In this document: positions 27,015-36,018 of the stretch, in pieces | How positions within the stretch are numbered: position 1 is the stretch's first letter | How the letters are laid out: each line of letters starts with the position of its first letter | Assembly (NCBI RefSeq): GCF_030717945.1 | Contig: NZ_JAVAIM010000001.1 | Location: 247,131 to 311,130 of the forward strand | Source: Qipengyuania profundimaris | Lineage (GTDB): Bacteria; Pseudomonadota; Alphaproteobacteria; Sphingomonadales; Sphingomonadaceae | Length of the DNA: 64,000 bases | Reading direction: 5' to 3' | Made by a program: the position numbers and the translations under genes | The notes under the pieces: model-generated | What the model saw: the letters and a program-made list of their open reading frames with translations, nothing else | Database searches by the model: none | What the model was told of the DNA's origin: nothing

Positions 27015-28493
27015 TTAATCGATTCTATCCGCGAAATCATCCTCTTCGGCGATATCGGCGTTTGCCGCCGGCAGATCGACGGTGCGAGTAGCCTCGGCAA
27101 CAGGCTCGGGATCGCGGTCCCAATCCCAGATCTTGCCGCGCACCCGTTGGTAGTTGAGCTCGGGATCGTAGAGCACGCCCGCCTCGCCAAGGTTGAGATC
27201 GCGCGCTTCCGCACGGCCCATCGCGGCCAATAGGGTAAAGCCTGCGACATAGGCGTTCCGGCGTGCAGTCACGAGCTGGACCTGCGAATTCAGCAGCTCC
27301 TGCTCCGCATTCAGCACGTCGAGAATGGTGCGATTGCCGATCGAGTTTTCCGCCCGCACACCTTCGAGGCTGAGCGCCGCCGCATCGACGGCGACCTGGC
27401 TGCTCTCGATCACGGCGAGCGAGGCTTGCCAGCTCGACCATGCGGCGCGAACCTGTGCGATCACGTCGCGCTCCGCAGCAATGACCTGCTCCAGCGCGGC
27501 CGTCTCGCGTGCCTGGGCCTGACGCTGCCGCGCGGCCGGGAGGCCGCCCTGGAAAATCGGAAGCCGCAACTGGACGCCGACATTGGCCGTCGTTTCCGCT
27601 TGCGAAATGCCGGCCTGTCCGCCGGCCAGCGTACCGAAGTAATTGTTGTACCCGCCATTGGCGAAAACGCCGACATTAGGGAGGCGGCCCGATCCGGCGA
27701 CTTCGGTGTCGAAGCCGGCAGCCTGCGCCCGTTCCTTGGCGGCAATCAGGTCTGGGTTGTCTTCGAGCGCGACAGCGACGGCGGTTTCGACATTTTCCGG
27801 CAGGCCGGGCAAGGCCGGTGGCGGCTGGAGATTATCGGGCGTTTCGCCGACGAGCTGGATATAGGTCTCGCGTGCCGAAATGAGGTTCGCCTGCGCGTTG
27901 CGGAAATCACCGCGAGCCAGCGCCAGCCGTGCCTCCGATTGCGCCACGTCGGTCCGTGTGAGGTCGCCAATTTCGAAGCGGTCGCTGGTGGCCTGCGCAT
28001 TGACCTGCAAAACGTCGATCTGGTTGGCGCGCAGCGATGTCACTGCTTGGCCGAGGAGGACGTCCATATAAGCGGCGACGACCTGGCTGAAGAGTGCGCT
28101 TTCGGTGCCGCGGAGATCCGCCTGTCCCGCCTCGACGCGCTGCTCTGCGGCAGCGATGGAATTCTTGATCGCTCCGCCGGAATAGATCGGGACGTTAAGT
28201 TGCGGACCGATTTGCAGCACGCGGTCGGGCGAGGTGAAGCTGTTGGTCGAGGTCTTGACGAACTCGGTATAGGTCGCGGTCGCATCGGCACTCGGCAGGC
28301 CCTGCGCGCGGTTGATCGGGACATTCTCGTCGGTCGCCCGCTGATTGGCCTGTGCGGCGAGCAGGACAGGATTGTAGAGGTAGGCTTGAGTCAGCGCTTC
28401 CTGCAGAGTGTCGGCCGCAGCGGGTTGGGCAAGCGCGACGCTTGCCAGGGCGCTACCCGCCAGCAGGCGCTTGATGGGGGGCATCGACGCCAT
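27015..28493 (-). CDS. tolC: TolC family outer-membrane efflux protein
   Basis: A 492-residue protein with a signal peptide (1-27, ending AAAD). It has two homologous helical-hairpin halves of the outer-membrane efflux protein family, with DTLQEALTQAYLYNPVLLAA opening the first and NPDLIAAKERAQAAGFDTEV the second. TolC forms the trimeric exit duct for tripartite pumps and type I secretion. The acidic tail beyond about 450 is an extension. ATG 28493 sits behind TGGAG and overlaps the upstream gene's stop by one base. No pump genes adjoin it. Confidence 0.95.
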   Translation of the reverse strand: MASMPPIKRLLAGSALASVALAQPAAADTLQEALTQAYLYNPVLLAAQANQRATDENVPINRAQGLPSADATATYTEFVKTSTNSFTSPDRVLQIGPQLNVPIYSGGAIKNSIAAAEQRVEAGQADLRGTESALFSQVVAAYMDVLLGQAVTSLRANQIDVLQVNAQATSDRFEIGDLTRTDVAQSEARLALARGDFRNAQANLISARETYIQLVGETPDNLQPPPALPGLPENVETAVAVALEDNPDLIAAKERAQAAGFDTEVAGSGRLPNVGVFANGGYNNYFGTLAGGQAGISQAETTANVGVQLRLPIFQGGLPAARQRQAQARETAALEQVIAAERDVIAQVRAAWSSWQASLAVIESSQVAVDAAALSLEGVRAENSIGNRTILDVLNAEQELLNSQVQLVTARRNAYVAGFTLLAAMGRAEARDLNLGEAGVLYDPELNYQRVRGKIWDWDRDPEPVAEATRTVDLPAANADIAEEDDFADRID

Positions 28494-29092
28494 CAGAAAC
28501 TCCAGCTGGTCGGCCGATCGAACTGCGCGAGCCGCGGAACGCCGAGCTCTGCCAGCGGCAATAGGGCGAGCGCACCGGCGGTTTTGCGACCTGTCGCGAG
28601 CCGCGTGACATTGCGCTCTACCAGGCCGGTCACGATCCGGCCGCCGTCGGCAACCAGCTTGGCGAGACTCGCCGGGACATGCTCGATCGCGCCGTCGATA
28701 AGGACCAGCGAATAGGCGCCCTTCTTGCGACCCCCGGCAGCGTCCTCAGGGGCCATCACCCGCACCGATTTGACCATCGGCTCGACGAGCGCGGGCAAAT
28801 ATCCGCTACCGCCGTCGACGACGAGCACTTCGTCGCTTGCGAGGGGCTGCGCTTCGGACAGCATCATGCCGTGGAACAGCGGCTGCGGCAGGACCTTGCC
28901 ATCGCCCAGGCGCACGGCGCGATCGCTATAGGCGACGCTGCGCATCGATTCGGGCACGAATTCCTCGCGCGCAACCGTGCCCATGCGTTCGAGCACGAAC
29001 GGTTCGTTCACGCCGCTGGTGCGCAGCTGGCTGTCGAGCATCGCTTTGCGGGCGGCGGCGAAGTCGGTCTTGGGGGCGAGGGTCGTGGTCAT
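28493..29092 (-). CDS. Protein-L-isoaspartate methyltransferase-like protein, shortened
   Basis: A 199-residue PCMT-like protein. The N-terminal half is typical (MLDSQLRTSGVNEPFVLERMGTV, VPESMRSVAYSDRAV, LPQPLFHGMML). The AdoMet-binding motif reads VVDGGSGYLPAL, and the following region is shorter than normal, jumping from SVRVMAPEDA to SLVLIDGAIEHVP. Part of the usual AdoMet-binding fold therefore appears to be missing, so activity is doubtful. ATG 29092 starts at the family homology. It is coupled to tolC by a TGATG overlap. Confidence 0.8.
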   Translation of the reverse strand: MTTTLAPKTDFAAARKAMLDSQLRTSGVNEPFVLERMGTVAREEFVPESMRSVAYSDRAVRLGDGKVLPQPLFHGMMLSEAQPLASDEVLVVDGGSGYLPALVEPMVKSVRVMAPEDAAGGRKKGAYSLVLIDGAIEHVPASLAKLVADGGRIVTGLVERNVTRLATGRKTAGALALLPLAELGVPRLAQFDRPTSWSF

Positions 29093-29237
29093 GGTGGGTC
29101 GCTGTATTGCTCTAATAATACGCTGGGTCAAGCCGGCTTGCTGTAGGCGCAAGAGCTTTTGTGTCCAAGCGCTTTGACCGATGGCGGCAAACACGCCTAT
29201 CGGGGAGCGCAATTCTGCAACATGGGATTTTCCGGCG

Positions 29238-30764
29238 ATGAGCGACATGACCGTCATCAGCGAAGACGACCTGATCGAAAGCGTGGCCGACGCGCTCCAG
29301 TATATTTCATACTACCACCCGATGGATTACATCCGCGCGCTGGGCGATGCCTACGAGGCCGAGAAAGGCCCGGCGGCCAAGGATGCGATCGCGCAAATCC
29401 TGACCAACAGCCGGATGTGCGCCGAAGGGCACCGGCCGATCTGCCAGGACACCGGCATCGTCAATGTCTTCGTACGCTGGGGCATGAACTGCCGCCTCGA
29501 CAGCGAACGATCGCTGCAGGAAGTCGTCGATGAGGGTGTTCGCCGCGCCTACAACCATCCCGACAACAAGCTCCGTGCCTCGATCCTCGCCGATCCCGCC
29601 TTCACCCGTCGCAACACGCGCGACAATACACCATCCGTACTATCGGTGGAGATGGTGCCGGGTAGCACGGTGGGCGTGGACGTCGCGGCCAAGGGCGGCG
29701 GCAGCGAGAACAAGTCCAAGTTCAAGATGATGAACCCGTCCGACAATATCGTCGAATGGGTGATCGAACAGATCCCGTCGATGGGGGCCGGATGGTGCCC
29801 GCCGGGCATGCTCGGCATCGGCATAGGCGGCACGGCGGAACATTGCATGCGGCTCGCCAAGCTCAGCCTGATGGACCCGATCGACATGGGCCAGCTGAAA
29901 CAGCGCGGGGCGCAGAACGATATCGAGCAGTTGCGGATCGACATCTTCGATGCGGTGAATGCGATGGGAGTCGGCGCGCAGGGGTTGGGCGGCCTGTCGA
30001 CCGTGTTGGATGTGAAGATCCTCGACGCGCCCTGCCACGCGGCAGGCAAGCCGGTGGGGATGATTCCCAATTGCGCGGCCACACGCCACGCGCATTTCAC
30101 GCTCGACGGCAGCGGTCCGGCCTATCTCGAACCGCCCAAGCTGGACGACTATCCGCAGGTCACCTGGAAACCGGACAGTGCGGCCAAGCGGGTCGATCTC
30201 GATGCGCTGACGCCCGAAGAAGTCGCGAGCTGGAAGCATGGCGACCGCTTGTTGCTGTCGGGAAAGATGCTGACCGGGCGCGACGCGGCGCACAAGCGCA
30301 TTCACGACATGCTGGAGGCTGGCGAGGAACTGCCGGTCGATTTCAAGGGCCGCGCGATCTATTACGTCGGCCCGGTCGACCCGGTGATGGGCGAAGTCGT
30401 CGGGCCCGCTGGTCCGACCACCGCCACTCGCATGGACAAGTTCACCGAGATGATGCTCGATCTCGGCCTGCTGGCGATGATCGGCAAGGCCGAGCGTGGG
30501 CATAATGCCGTCGAGATCATCAGCAACTTCAAGGTCGCCTACCTGATGGCGACCGGCGGCGCTGCCTATCTCGTCAGCCGCGCGATCAAGGGTGCGCAGG
30601 TCGTGGCCTTCGAGGATCTCGGCATGGAAGCGATTTACGAGTTCGAGGTCGAGGACATGCCGGTGACGGTCGCGGTGGATGCCGAAGGGAACAACGTTCA
30701 CACGCTCGCGCCTGCCGAATGGCGTCGCCGGATCGCCGAAGGTGATCTGGAACCCGCTGAATAG
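29238..30764 (+). CDS. fumA: Class I (iron-sulfur) fumarate hydratase
   Basis: A 508-residue class I fumarase that converts fumarate and malate in the TCA cycle using a 4Fe-4S cluster. Family motifs include CQDTGIVNVFVRWG with a cluster Cys, KGGGSENKSK, GIGGTAEHCM and the C-terminal-domain GPTTATRMD. ATG 29238 gives the normal length; an in-frame ATG at 29181 would add 19 residues with no better ribosome site. The class needs iron-sulfur clusters, which links it functionally to the suf operon. Confidence 0.95.
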   Translation: MSDMTVISEDDLIESVADALQYISYYHPMDYIRALGDAYEAEKGPAAKDAIAQILTNSRMCAEGHRPICQDTGIVNVFVRWGMNCRLDSERSLQEVVDEGVRRAYNHPDNKLRASILADPAFTRRNTRDNTPSVLSVEMVPGSTVGVDVAAKGGGSENKSKFKMMNPSDNIVEWVIEQIPSMGAGWCPPGMLGIGIGGTAEHCMRLAKLSLMDPIDMGQLKQRGAQNDIEQLRIDIFDAVNAMGVGAQGLGGLSTVLDVKILDAPCHAAGKPVGMIPNCAATRHAHFTLDGSGPAYLEPPKLDDYPQVTWKPDSAAKRVDLDALTPEEVASWKHGDRLLLSGKMLTGRDAAHKRIHDMLEAGEELPVDFKGRAIYYVGPVDPVMGEVVGPAGPTTATRMDKFTEMMLDLGLLAMIGKAERGHNAVEIISNFKVAYLMATGGAAYLVSRAIKGAQVVAFEDLGMEAIYEFEVEDMPVTVAVDAEGNNVHTLAPAEWRRRIAEGDLEPAE

Positions 30765-30863
30765 CATTCCGCTCGACCAACGTGTGAACGCTCTCGACCG
30801 CCGGACTGGCTTTTGGCAGTTCGAACGGCCACATCGAGGCATGGTCTGGATGCTGAACGCCTG

Positions 30864-32072
30864 ATGAATTCTACGACGCCGCACTTGCCGGCCCGGACGG
30901 TGCTGGGATCGATCCTGGCCGTCTGGGGAATCTACTTTCTTCTCGTCACCGTTCGCGGCGAGCTTTCCGGATTCGGCTTCGAATGGGAGATGCTGTGGCG
31001 GCGGGCCCTGGTCTGCGCGATCGGCATGGCCGTAACCGCCGTGATGTGGCTGATCCTGCGCCTGTTCGATCGGCGAGCACTGGCCGCAAAGGTGACCGTA
31101 GCCGCGATCATCGCCTTTCCTGCGGCCATCGCGATTGCCCAGACCAATCAGTGGGTTTTTGCGAACATTCAGGAAAAAATCGAGAAGCGCATCGGCGAAG
31201 AGCGCGGGATAGCGATCCGTCGCGACGAGTCCGGCAATCTCCTGGTGGACCTGCCGCGGCCGCAGATCGCCGGCGATGTTGAGGAGGCTGCAGAGGACCT
31301 CGCGCTCCCGGAAAGCGTCGTTATCGCCCCGGCACCAACGGCGATGGACAAATGGCGGATGACCTTCGACATCGCGCTGGGCCGTTATTTCCTGCTGCTG
31401 GCTTGGGCAGCACTCTACATTGCCACGCAGGCGCGGGCGCAGGCGCTGGCGGCAGAGCGCGAAGGAGAGAGGTTCCGGAGTGCAGCCAAGGCAGCGGAAC
31501 TGCGCTCTCTGCGCTATCAGGTAAATCCGCACTTCCTCTTCAATACGCTGAATTCGCTGTCCGCGCTGGTGATGACCGGCAAGTCGGAGCGGGCCGAGGA
31601 AATGATCCAGACGATTTCGCGCTTCTACCGCCACAGTCTGGCCGACGAATCGACCGGTGACGTGACGCTGGCCGACGAAGTGGACCTGCAAGAGCACTAT
31701 CTCGAGATCGAGGCGGTGCGCTTCCCGAAGCGTTTGCGCGTCCAAGTCGACCTCCCGCGCGAGCTGGAGCATTACCGGGTGCCGGGCATGATCCTGCAGC
31801 CGCTGGTCGAGAATTCGGTCAAATACGGCGTGTCGGCCAGCGCGCGGCCGGTCACCGTATCGATCGTCGCGCGCGAGGAGTATGGTCGCTTGGTCATCAC
31901 CGTCGCCGATGACGGGCCGGGCGTTCCCGCAGGACACAGCGGCGGTTTCGGCATCGGCCTTGCCAATGTGCGTGACCGGCTGGAGGCGCGGTTCGGCGCA
32001 GAGGCGACCGTCACTTCCGGCCCGGGATTGCAGGGCTACGAAACCGAACTCAGGCTACCCATGGTGAAATGA
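30864..32072 (+). CDS. LytS-type membrane histidine kinase
   Basis: A 402-residue protein with four hydrophobic segments (about 12-30, 45-66, 75-92 and 170-190, the last after a periplasmic loop), then a coiled linker and a His_kinase domain (PF06580 type). The phosphoacceptor motif is YQVNPHFLFNTLNSLSALV, and the ATPase boxes are LVENSVKYG and DDGPGV with GIGLANVRDRL. It pairs with the LytTR regulator that overlaps its stop by ATGA. The signal sensed is unknown. Confidence 0.93.
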   Translation: MNSTTPHLPARTVLGSILAVWGIYFLLVTVRGELSGFGFEWEMLWRRALVCAIGMAVTAVMWLILRLFDRRALAAKVTVAAIIAFPAAIAIAQTNQWVFANIQEKIEKRIGEERGIAIRRDESGNLLVDLPRPQIAGDVEEAAEDLALPESVVIAPAPTAMDKWRMTFDIALGRYFLLLAWAALYIATQARAQALAAEREGERFRSAAKAAELRSLRYQVNPHFLFNTLNSLSALVMTGKSERAEEMIQTISRFYRHSLADESTGDVTLADEVDLQEHYLEIEAVRFPKRLRVQVDLPRELEHYRVPGMILQPLVENSVKYGVSASARPVTVSIVAREEYGRLVITVADDGPGVPAGHSGGFGIGLANVRDRLEARFGAEATVTSGPGLQGYETELRLPMVK

Positions 32073-32824
32073 GCATGGCTGAAAACACGTCGGAAAAACT
32101 GCGCACGTTGATCGTCGATGACGAGCCCTTGGCTGTCGAGCGGATGCAGGTCATCTGCGCCAAGATGGACGACCTCGCCGTCGTCGGTACTGCGAGCGAC
32201 GGTGGGCAAGCGTTGCGGCTTATCGAAGCATTGAAGCCCGACCTCGTGCTGCTCGACATGACTATGCCGGAGGTCGACGGCCTTTCCGTTGCCAAAGCGC
32301 TCGCAAAAGAGGAGCAGCGGCCGGCCGTGGTCTTCGTCACCGCGCATGACAATTACGCGGTCGAAGCGTTCGATCTCGATGCGGTGGACTATGTGCTCAA
32401 GCCGGTGAAGCCCGACCGCCTCGAACGTGCCATCAAGCGGTCGATGGCCCGGCGCGGGGATGGCGAGCGCGAAGAAAGCCAATGGCTCGAAGAGCTGTGG
32501 ATCCCGCACCGTTCCGAGCTTATCCGCATCGCCACGAGCGAAGTCGGCCGCATCGATGCCGAGCGCGACTATGTGCGGCTTTATGTCGGCAAAGGCGAAG
32601 AGGCGCGCACTTACCTGCTGTTGCAGACCATCGCCGGTCTGGAAAAGCGCCTTGATCCGGCAAAGTTCATTCGCATCCATCGCTCCACCATCCTGCGCAA
32701 GGATCGCATCCAGGGCCTCCGCCATGATGGCCTGGGAGTCTGGTCGGTGGAACTCGAAGACGACGAGGCGCTCCGGATCGGCCGGACCTATCTGCCGAAG
32801 GTCAAGGCAATGGCGGGTCGCTGA
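32069..32824 (+). CDS. LytTR-family response regulator
   Basis: A 251-residue protein. Residues 11-125 are a receiver (LIVDDEPLA, LLDMTMPEVDG phosphoacceptor, FVTAHD, VLKPVKP). Residues 145-250 are a LytTR DNA-binding domain (IDAERDYVRLYVG, FIRIHRSTILRKDRI). It is the cognate regulator of the preceding LytS-like kinase. ATG 32069 overlaps the kinase stop; a second ATG lies two codons on. Hairpins follow the stop. Confidence 0.95.
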   Translation: MSMAENTSEKLRTLIVDDEPLAVERMQVICAKMDDLAVVGTASDGGQALRLIEALKPDLVLLDMTMPEVDGLSVAKALAKEEQRPAVVFVTAHDNYAVEAFDLDAVDYVLKPVKPDRLERAIKRSMARRGDGEREESQWLEELWIPHRSELIRIATSEVGRIDAERDYVRLYVGKGEEARTYLLLQTIAGLEKRLDPAKFIRIHRSTILRKDRIQGLRHDGLGVWSVELEDDEALRIGRTYLPKVKAMAGR

Positions 32825-32826
32825 CT

Positions 32827-32843
32827 GCAAGCCTCAGGCTTGC
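32827..32843 (+). terminator. Hairpin just after the LytTR gene
   Basis: GCAAGCC and GGCTTGC form a perfect 7-bp stem around a TCA loop, starting three bases after the stop. There is no T-run, so termination strength is uncertain. Confidence 0.45.
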
Positions 32844-32878
32844 CTCTGTCACTCGTGTTCTTGGTCAGGAACAAAGGC

Positions 32879-32912
32879 GGCCCCGACCGGGGGACTGCGT
32901 CCGGTCGAGGCC
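32879..32912. repeat. Strong intergenic inverted repeat
   Basis: GGCC-C-CGACCGG (32879-32890) pairs with CCGGTCG-A-GGCC (32901-32912) with one internal mismatch and a 10-base loop. TAGTTT follows on the plus strand. It lies between two convergent genes and may be a second terminator or a structured RNA end. Confidence 0.5.
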
Positions 32913-32995
32913 TAGTTTGGGTTCGGCCAGGGGTTTCTCAGCCACCCTTCTCGTGCTGCTCTGAGGCAGCTACAACCGCGAACTCCCTCCAAATA

Positions 32996-33211
32996 TCATC
33001 CGCCCTTCCCGCCTGAGGCGATTGCCGCTGCTACATATTCGCGCGCACTGTTGCGGGCGTAGGCAAGGCATTCGGTAGCCTTCTGGCCCTTGGCGGTATC
33101 CAGATCGTGATTGTCGTAGGTCACGGTAATGTCGCAGCCTTTCTGCGCCACTGCCGGCACTGCCATGGCAACGAGGCTGAGCGTGGCGACTGCTGCGAAA
33201 GCTCTGTTCAT
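32996..33211 (-). CDS. Small secreted protein with two cysteines
   Basis: A 71-residue protein. Residues 1-22 form a clear signal peptide (cleavage near AVA-Q), leaving about 49 residues with two Cys (in KGCDITV and TECLAYA) that could form one disulfide. The ATG follows AGGAG at a seven-base spacing, which supports expression. No family is recognised. A 10-bp hairpin precedes the ribosome site. Confidence 0.75.
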   Translation of the reverse strand: MNRAFAAVATLSLVAMAVPAVAQKGCDITVTYDNHDLDTAKGQKATECLAYARNSAREYVAAAIASGGKGG

Positions 33212-33229
33212 GAGATCGCTCCTGCGATT

Positions 33230-33276
33230 GCGGAGGGCCCAAAGGGTTTTTGGGGGACTGTTGGAAGGCCCTCCGC
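33230..33276 (-). promoter_or_regulatory. 10-bp inverted repeat in the leader of the small secreted gene
   Basis: GCGGAGGGCC (33230-33239) is matched perfectly by GGCCCTCCGC (33267-33276) around a 27-base loop. On the minus strand it ends 18 bases before the ATG, and a TAATAC (-10-like, 33289-33284) lies just upstream, so the hairpin could sit at the very 5' end of the mRNA. Confidence 0.55.
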
Positions 33277-33412
33277 AGGACCTGTATTACTCAGCTACAT
33301 CTGTAATCGCACGACGCAATCGACGGACGACTCGCGTCTTGGACGGAAGGCGCGAACTGGCCGACGAAGCGCGATTGGCAATCGGCGGGCGTCGAGACTA
33401 TGCCGTCAATCG

Positions 33413-33679
33413 ATGATGCTTGCGGTTCTCTTTGTATGCGGCGTGGCCAATTTCGCGCTTAGCAAGGCACTGATCGAGAGCGATCACCCGATTCTCGAGA
33501 CTTTGCCGGCTGCTTTTCGTCGAAACGGCGGACGCGTGTCATTGGCATTCGAGTTTGCCATGCTGGTGGTCGCGATGCTGCTCGCCGCCAACGATTGGCC
33601 TTCGGCGGCGTGGCTGTATGCTGGCTACACCGTCGCCAACGGCGCGTTCGGCTGGCTGGTCGCAACCGGAAGGATTTGA
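33413..33679 (+). CDS. Small membrane protein
   Basis: An 88-residue protein with three hydrophobic segments (about 3-18, 43-58 and 64-83), separated by a polar stretch that contains LETLPAAFRRNGG. I recognise no family. Two ATGs lie in a row at 33413 and 33416 without a good ribosome site. It lies 37 bases upstream of the lipid-kinase-like gene and probably belongs to the same transcript. Confidence 0.65.
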   Translation: MMLAVLFVCGVANFALSKALIESDHPILETLPAAFRRNGGRVSLAFEFAMLVVAMLLAANDWPSAAWLYAGYTVANGAFGWLVATGRI

Positions 33680-33716
33680 TGGGGAACCAAAAGGCGGCAC
33701 CGCGCGCTTGCCGGGT

Positions 33717-34574
33717 ATGGCCGCCTGTCCTCCGAGCTGGTTGATCGTCAACACCCGCAGTGGGAGCCACAGCGCCGCGCGCGAGGCCGAGCTTAAACGT
33801 GTCCTGGCCGAGCAGGGGTTGGACTGCGATCTTACCGTGTCCTTTCCCGATGCCGACCTGCCGAGCAGGTCGCTGCTCGAGGAGAGCGGCATCGAACGAC
33901 TCATCATCTTCACAGGCGACGGCACCGCCAATGGCGCAATCGCCAAACTTGCGGGATGGGGCGGAGAGATACTCTTTCTCCCGGGCGGGACCATGAACCT
34001 GCTCAGCGGTCGGCTCCACGGCGAAGAGGTCGAGGCCGAGGAAATACTCGCGCGCGTGGCCCGGGGAGCATACCGGCGGATTCGCCTGCCGGTGGTTCGC
34101 TGCGAGAAGGGGAATGCCTTGGCGGGGTTCCTCGCTGGCCCGGGGACCGCATGGGCCAATGTGCGCGAAGCGATGCGCGATATCGATGTCGCCGGACTTG
34201 CCGAGCATACGAGCGATGCGGTGGCAGAAACGACGTATGGCGCCCGCGTACGGATGGCCGATCCGGCGCAAGGTCGACCGGACGGGTATCCGCTTCTCGA
34301 AATTACGCCCAGCGCTCGGGGTATGCAGGTCGATGCCTACTGCGCCGACGATGCGGCCGGTTATCTGCAGCAAGGCTGGGCACTGCTTCGACGCCGCTTT
34401 CGCGAGGGCCCGCACGAACGGCTGGGCCTGTTCGACCGGCTCGAGATCGCGAATTGCGAGGGCGAACCATTGAATGTCCTGCTAGATGGCGAGCCCGAAA
34501 CGCTCGGCCCCGAAGCGGTATTGCAACTGGCCGAAACCGAAGTCGATCTGCTAGCGACCGACCATGGCTACTGA
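33717..34574 (+). CDS. Diacylglycerol/lipid kinase family protein
   Basis: A 285-residue protein with a DAGK catalytic region: LIVNTRSGS at the start, FTGDGTANGAIAKLAG (the GGDGT nucleotide-binding motif, here TGDGT) and LPGGTMNLL. Such enzymes phosphorylate diacylglycerol or related lipids. The C-terminal half is divergent. ATG 33717 is chosen at the start of the homology, with a weak ribosome site. Its 3' end overlaps the metallophosphoesterase gene by 11 bases. Confidence 0.85.
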   Translation: MAACPPSWLIVNTRSGSHSAAREAELKRVLAEQGLDCDLTVSFPDADLPSRSLLEESGIERLIIFTGDGTANGAIAKLAGWGGEILFLPGGTMNLLSGRLHGEEVEAEEILARVARGAYRRIRLPVVRCEKGNALAGFLAGPGTAWANVREAMRDIDVAGLAEHTSDAVAETTYGARVRMADPAQGRPDGYPLLEITPSARGMQVDAYCADDAAGYLQQGWALLRRRFREGPHERLGLFDRLEIANCEGEPLNVLLDGEPETLGPEAVLQLAETEVDLLATDHGY

Positions 34575-35424
34575 TTTCCGGCGCATTTTCCATCTCAGCG
34601 ACATTCACTTCGGACTGGAAGACAACCGCGCGCTCGATTGGGTAAAGCAGGAAATTGCCGAACGGCGTCCCGATGCGGTAGCCATTACCGGTGATCTTAC
34701 CATGCGCGCGCGGCACCGCGAATTTGCGGCGGCGACGCACTGGATCAATTCGCTCGATGCACCGGTGACTGTCGAAGTGGGCAATCACGACATGCCCTAT
34801 TTCAATCCGTTCGAGCGCTTTTTCACGCCCTACAAGCGCTTCCGCGGAATGGCGGAAAAGGTCGAGAAGGAACTCGATCTCGGCAGCCTCGCGATCGTGC
34901 CGCTCAAGACCGCCGTCCGTGCGCAGCCGCGCCTCAACTGGTCGAAGGGATGGGTGACCGAGGCGGCGCTGGAGAAATGCCTGGCGGCGATTGATGCCCT
35001 GCCTGAGGGAAAAGAGGCGCTGGTCGCCGTACATCATCCGCTGCGCGAGGTCGGCACCGAGGGCACGGCGCTGACCAAGCATGGCGAGAAGGCACTTCGG
35101 GCGTTGGCGAAGCGTCCCGTACGAGCCGTGCTGTCCGGTCATGTCCACGATGCTTTCGACATCATGGAACAGACGCCCGACGGCCCTGTCCGGATGATCG
35201 GTGCCGGGACGCTGTCGCAACGCACCCGCTCGACACCGCCGAGCTTCAACGAGATTGAATTCGACGGGCAGGACCTCAAGGTGACAGTCCGCAATCTCGA
35301 AGACGTCGAGACGCGCGACATGCAGATCGACGATGTCCCGGAAGATGCGATGCCCCCGCGCAGGAGCGGCGATCCGGTCGCGCCGGTCAGGCAAGTGCCC
35401 CGGGTCGATCCGCCTGTGCACTGA
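34564..35424 (+). CDS. Calcineurin-like metallophosphoesterase
   Basis: A 286-residue protein with all metal-site motifs of the family: SDIHFG (D-x-H), TGDLT, GNHD, VAVHHP and SGHVH. It is a phosphodiesterase or phosphatase; the substrate is unknown. The overlap with a lipid-kinase-like gene suggests a shared lipid-phosphate role, which is inference. A Pro-rich basic tail ends the protein. A terminator follows. Confidence 0.9.
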   Translation: MATDFRRIFHLSDIHFGLEDNRALDWVKQEIAERRPDAVAITGDLTMRARHREFAAATHWINSLDAPVTVEVGNHDMPYFNPFERFFTPYKRFRGMAEKVEKELDLGSLAIVPLKTAVRAQPRLNWSKGWVTEAALEKCLAAIDALPEGKEALVAVHHPLREVGTEGTALTKHGEKALRALAKRPVRAVLSGHVHDAFDIMEQTPDGPVRMIGAGTLSQRTRSTPPSFNEIEFDGQDLKVTVRNLEDVETRDMQIDDVPEDAMPPRRSGDPVAPVRQVPRVDPPVH

Positions 35425-35435
35425 TCGCATGCGAA

Positions 35436-35463
35436 AAGGGCGGCCCCTCGCGGGACCGCCCTT
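35436..35463. terminator. Bidirectional terminator between metallophosphoesterase gene and rpsI
   Basis: AAGGGCGG (35436-35443) and CCGCCCTT (35456-35463) form a perfect 8-bp stem between two convergent stops (35424 and 35494), with an A-run on the plus-strand 5' side that becomes a T-run for the minus strand. Confidence 0.75.
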
Positions 35464-35493
35464 CCTCGGTGACCGAAAAACTCGGTAAGCCGG

Positions 35494-36018
35494 TTAGCGC
35501 TTCGAGAACTGGAAGCTGCGGCGTGCCTTGGCGCGGCCGTACTTCTTACGCTCGACCACGCGGCTGTCGCGGGTGAGGAAGCCGGCAGCCTTGACCGTGC
35601 TGCGCAGGGCCGGCTCGTACTTCGTGAGTGCCTGACTGATGCCGTGCTTGACCGCACCGGCCTGGCCCGAAAGCCCACCGCCCTTGACGGTGGCGACGAC
35701 GTCGTACTGCCCCTGGCGCTCGGTAATGGCGAAGGGCTGGTCGATGATCAGGCGCAGCGTCGGGCGTGCGAAATAGACTTCCTGGTCCTTGCCGTTGACG
35801 GTGACCTTGCCGCTGCCGGGCTTCAGCCAAACGCGAGCTGTCGCGTCCTTGCGGCGACCGGTAGCATAGGCGCGGCCTTCCTTGTCGAGCTCCTGCTCGC
35901 GCAGCGGAACCTCGGCGGTGGCAGCGATGTCGGCCGCGTCGCCCTGCGGGGCGTCGGAGGCGATGTCCTTCAGATCGGCGAGATCGGAGACAGTGTCGTT
36001 CTTGGTTTCGTCAGCCAT
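35494..36018 (-). CDS. rpsI: Ribosomal protein uS9
   Basis: A 174-residue S9. The core begins at [20 protein letters not shown] and ends with the basic tail [17 protein letters not shown] whose last residues reach the ribosomal P site. About 48 N-terminal residues form an acidic Ala/Asp extension, as in other alphaproteobacterial S9 proteins. It starts one base inside the rplM stop (TAATG). Confidence 0.97.
   Translation of the reverse strand: MADETKNDTVSDLADLKDIASDAPQGDAADIAATAEVPLREQELDKEGRAYATGRRKDATARVWLKPGSGKVTVNGKDQEVYFARPTLRLIIDQPFAITERQGQYDVVATVKGGGLSGQAGAVKHGISQALTKYEPALRSTVKAAGFLTRDSRVVERKKYGRAKARRSFQFSKR

Noticed and set aside
29640..31937. 765-codon open frame on the minus strand
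   Set aside because: It lies antisense to the clearly recognisable fumarase and LytS-like kinase genes, and its translation is His/Arg/Asp-rich without motifs, as shadow frames in GC-rich DNA are.
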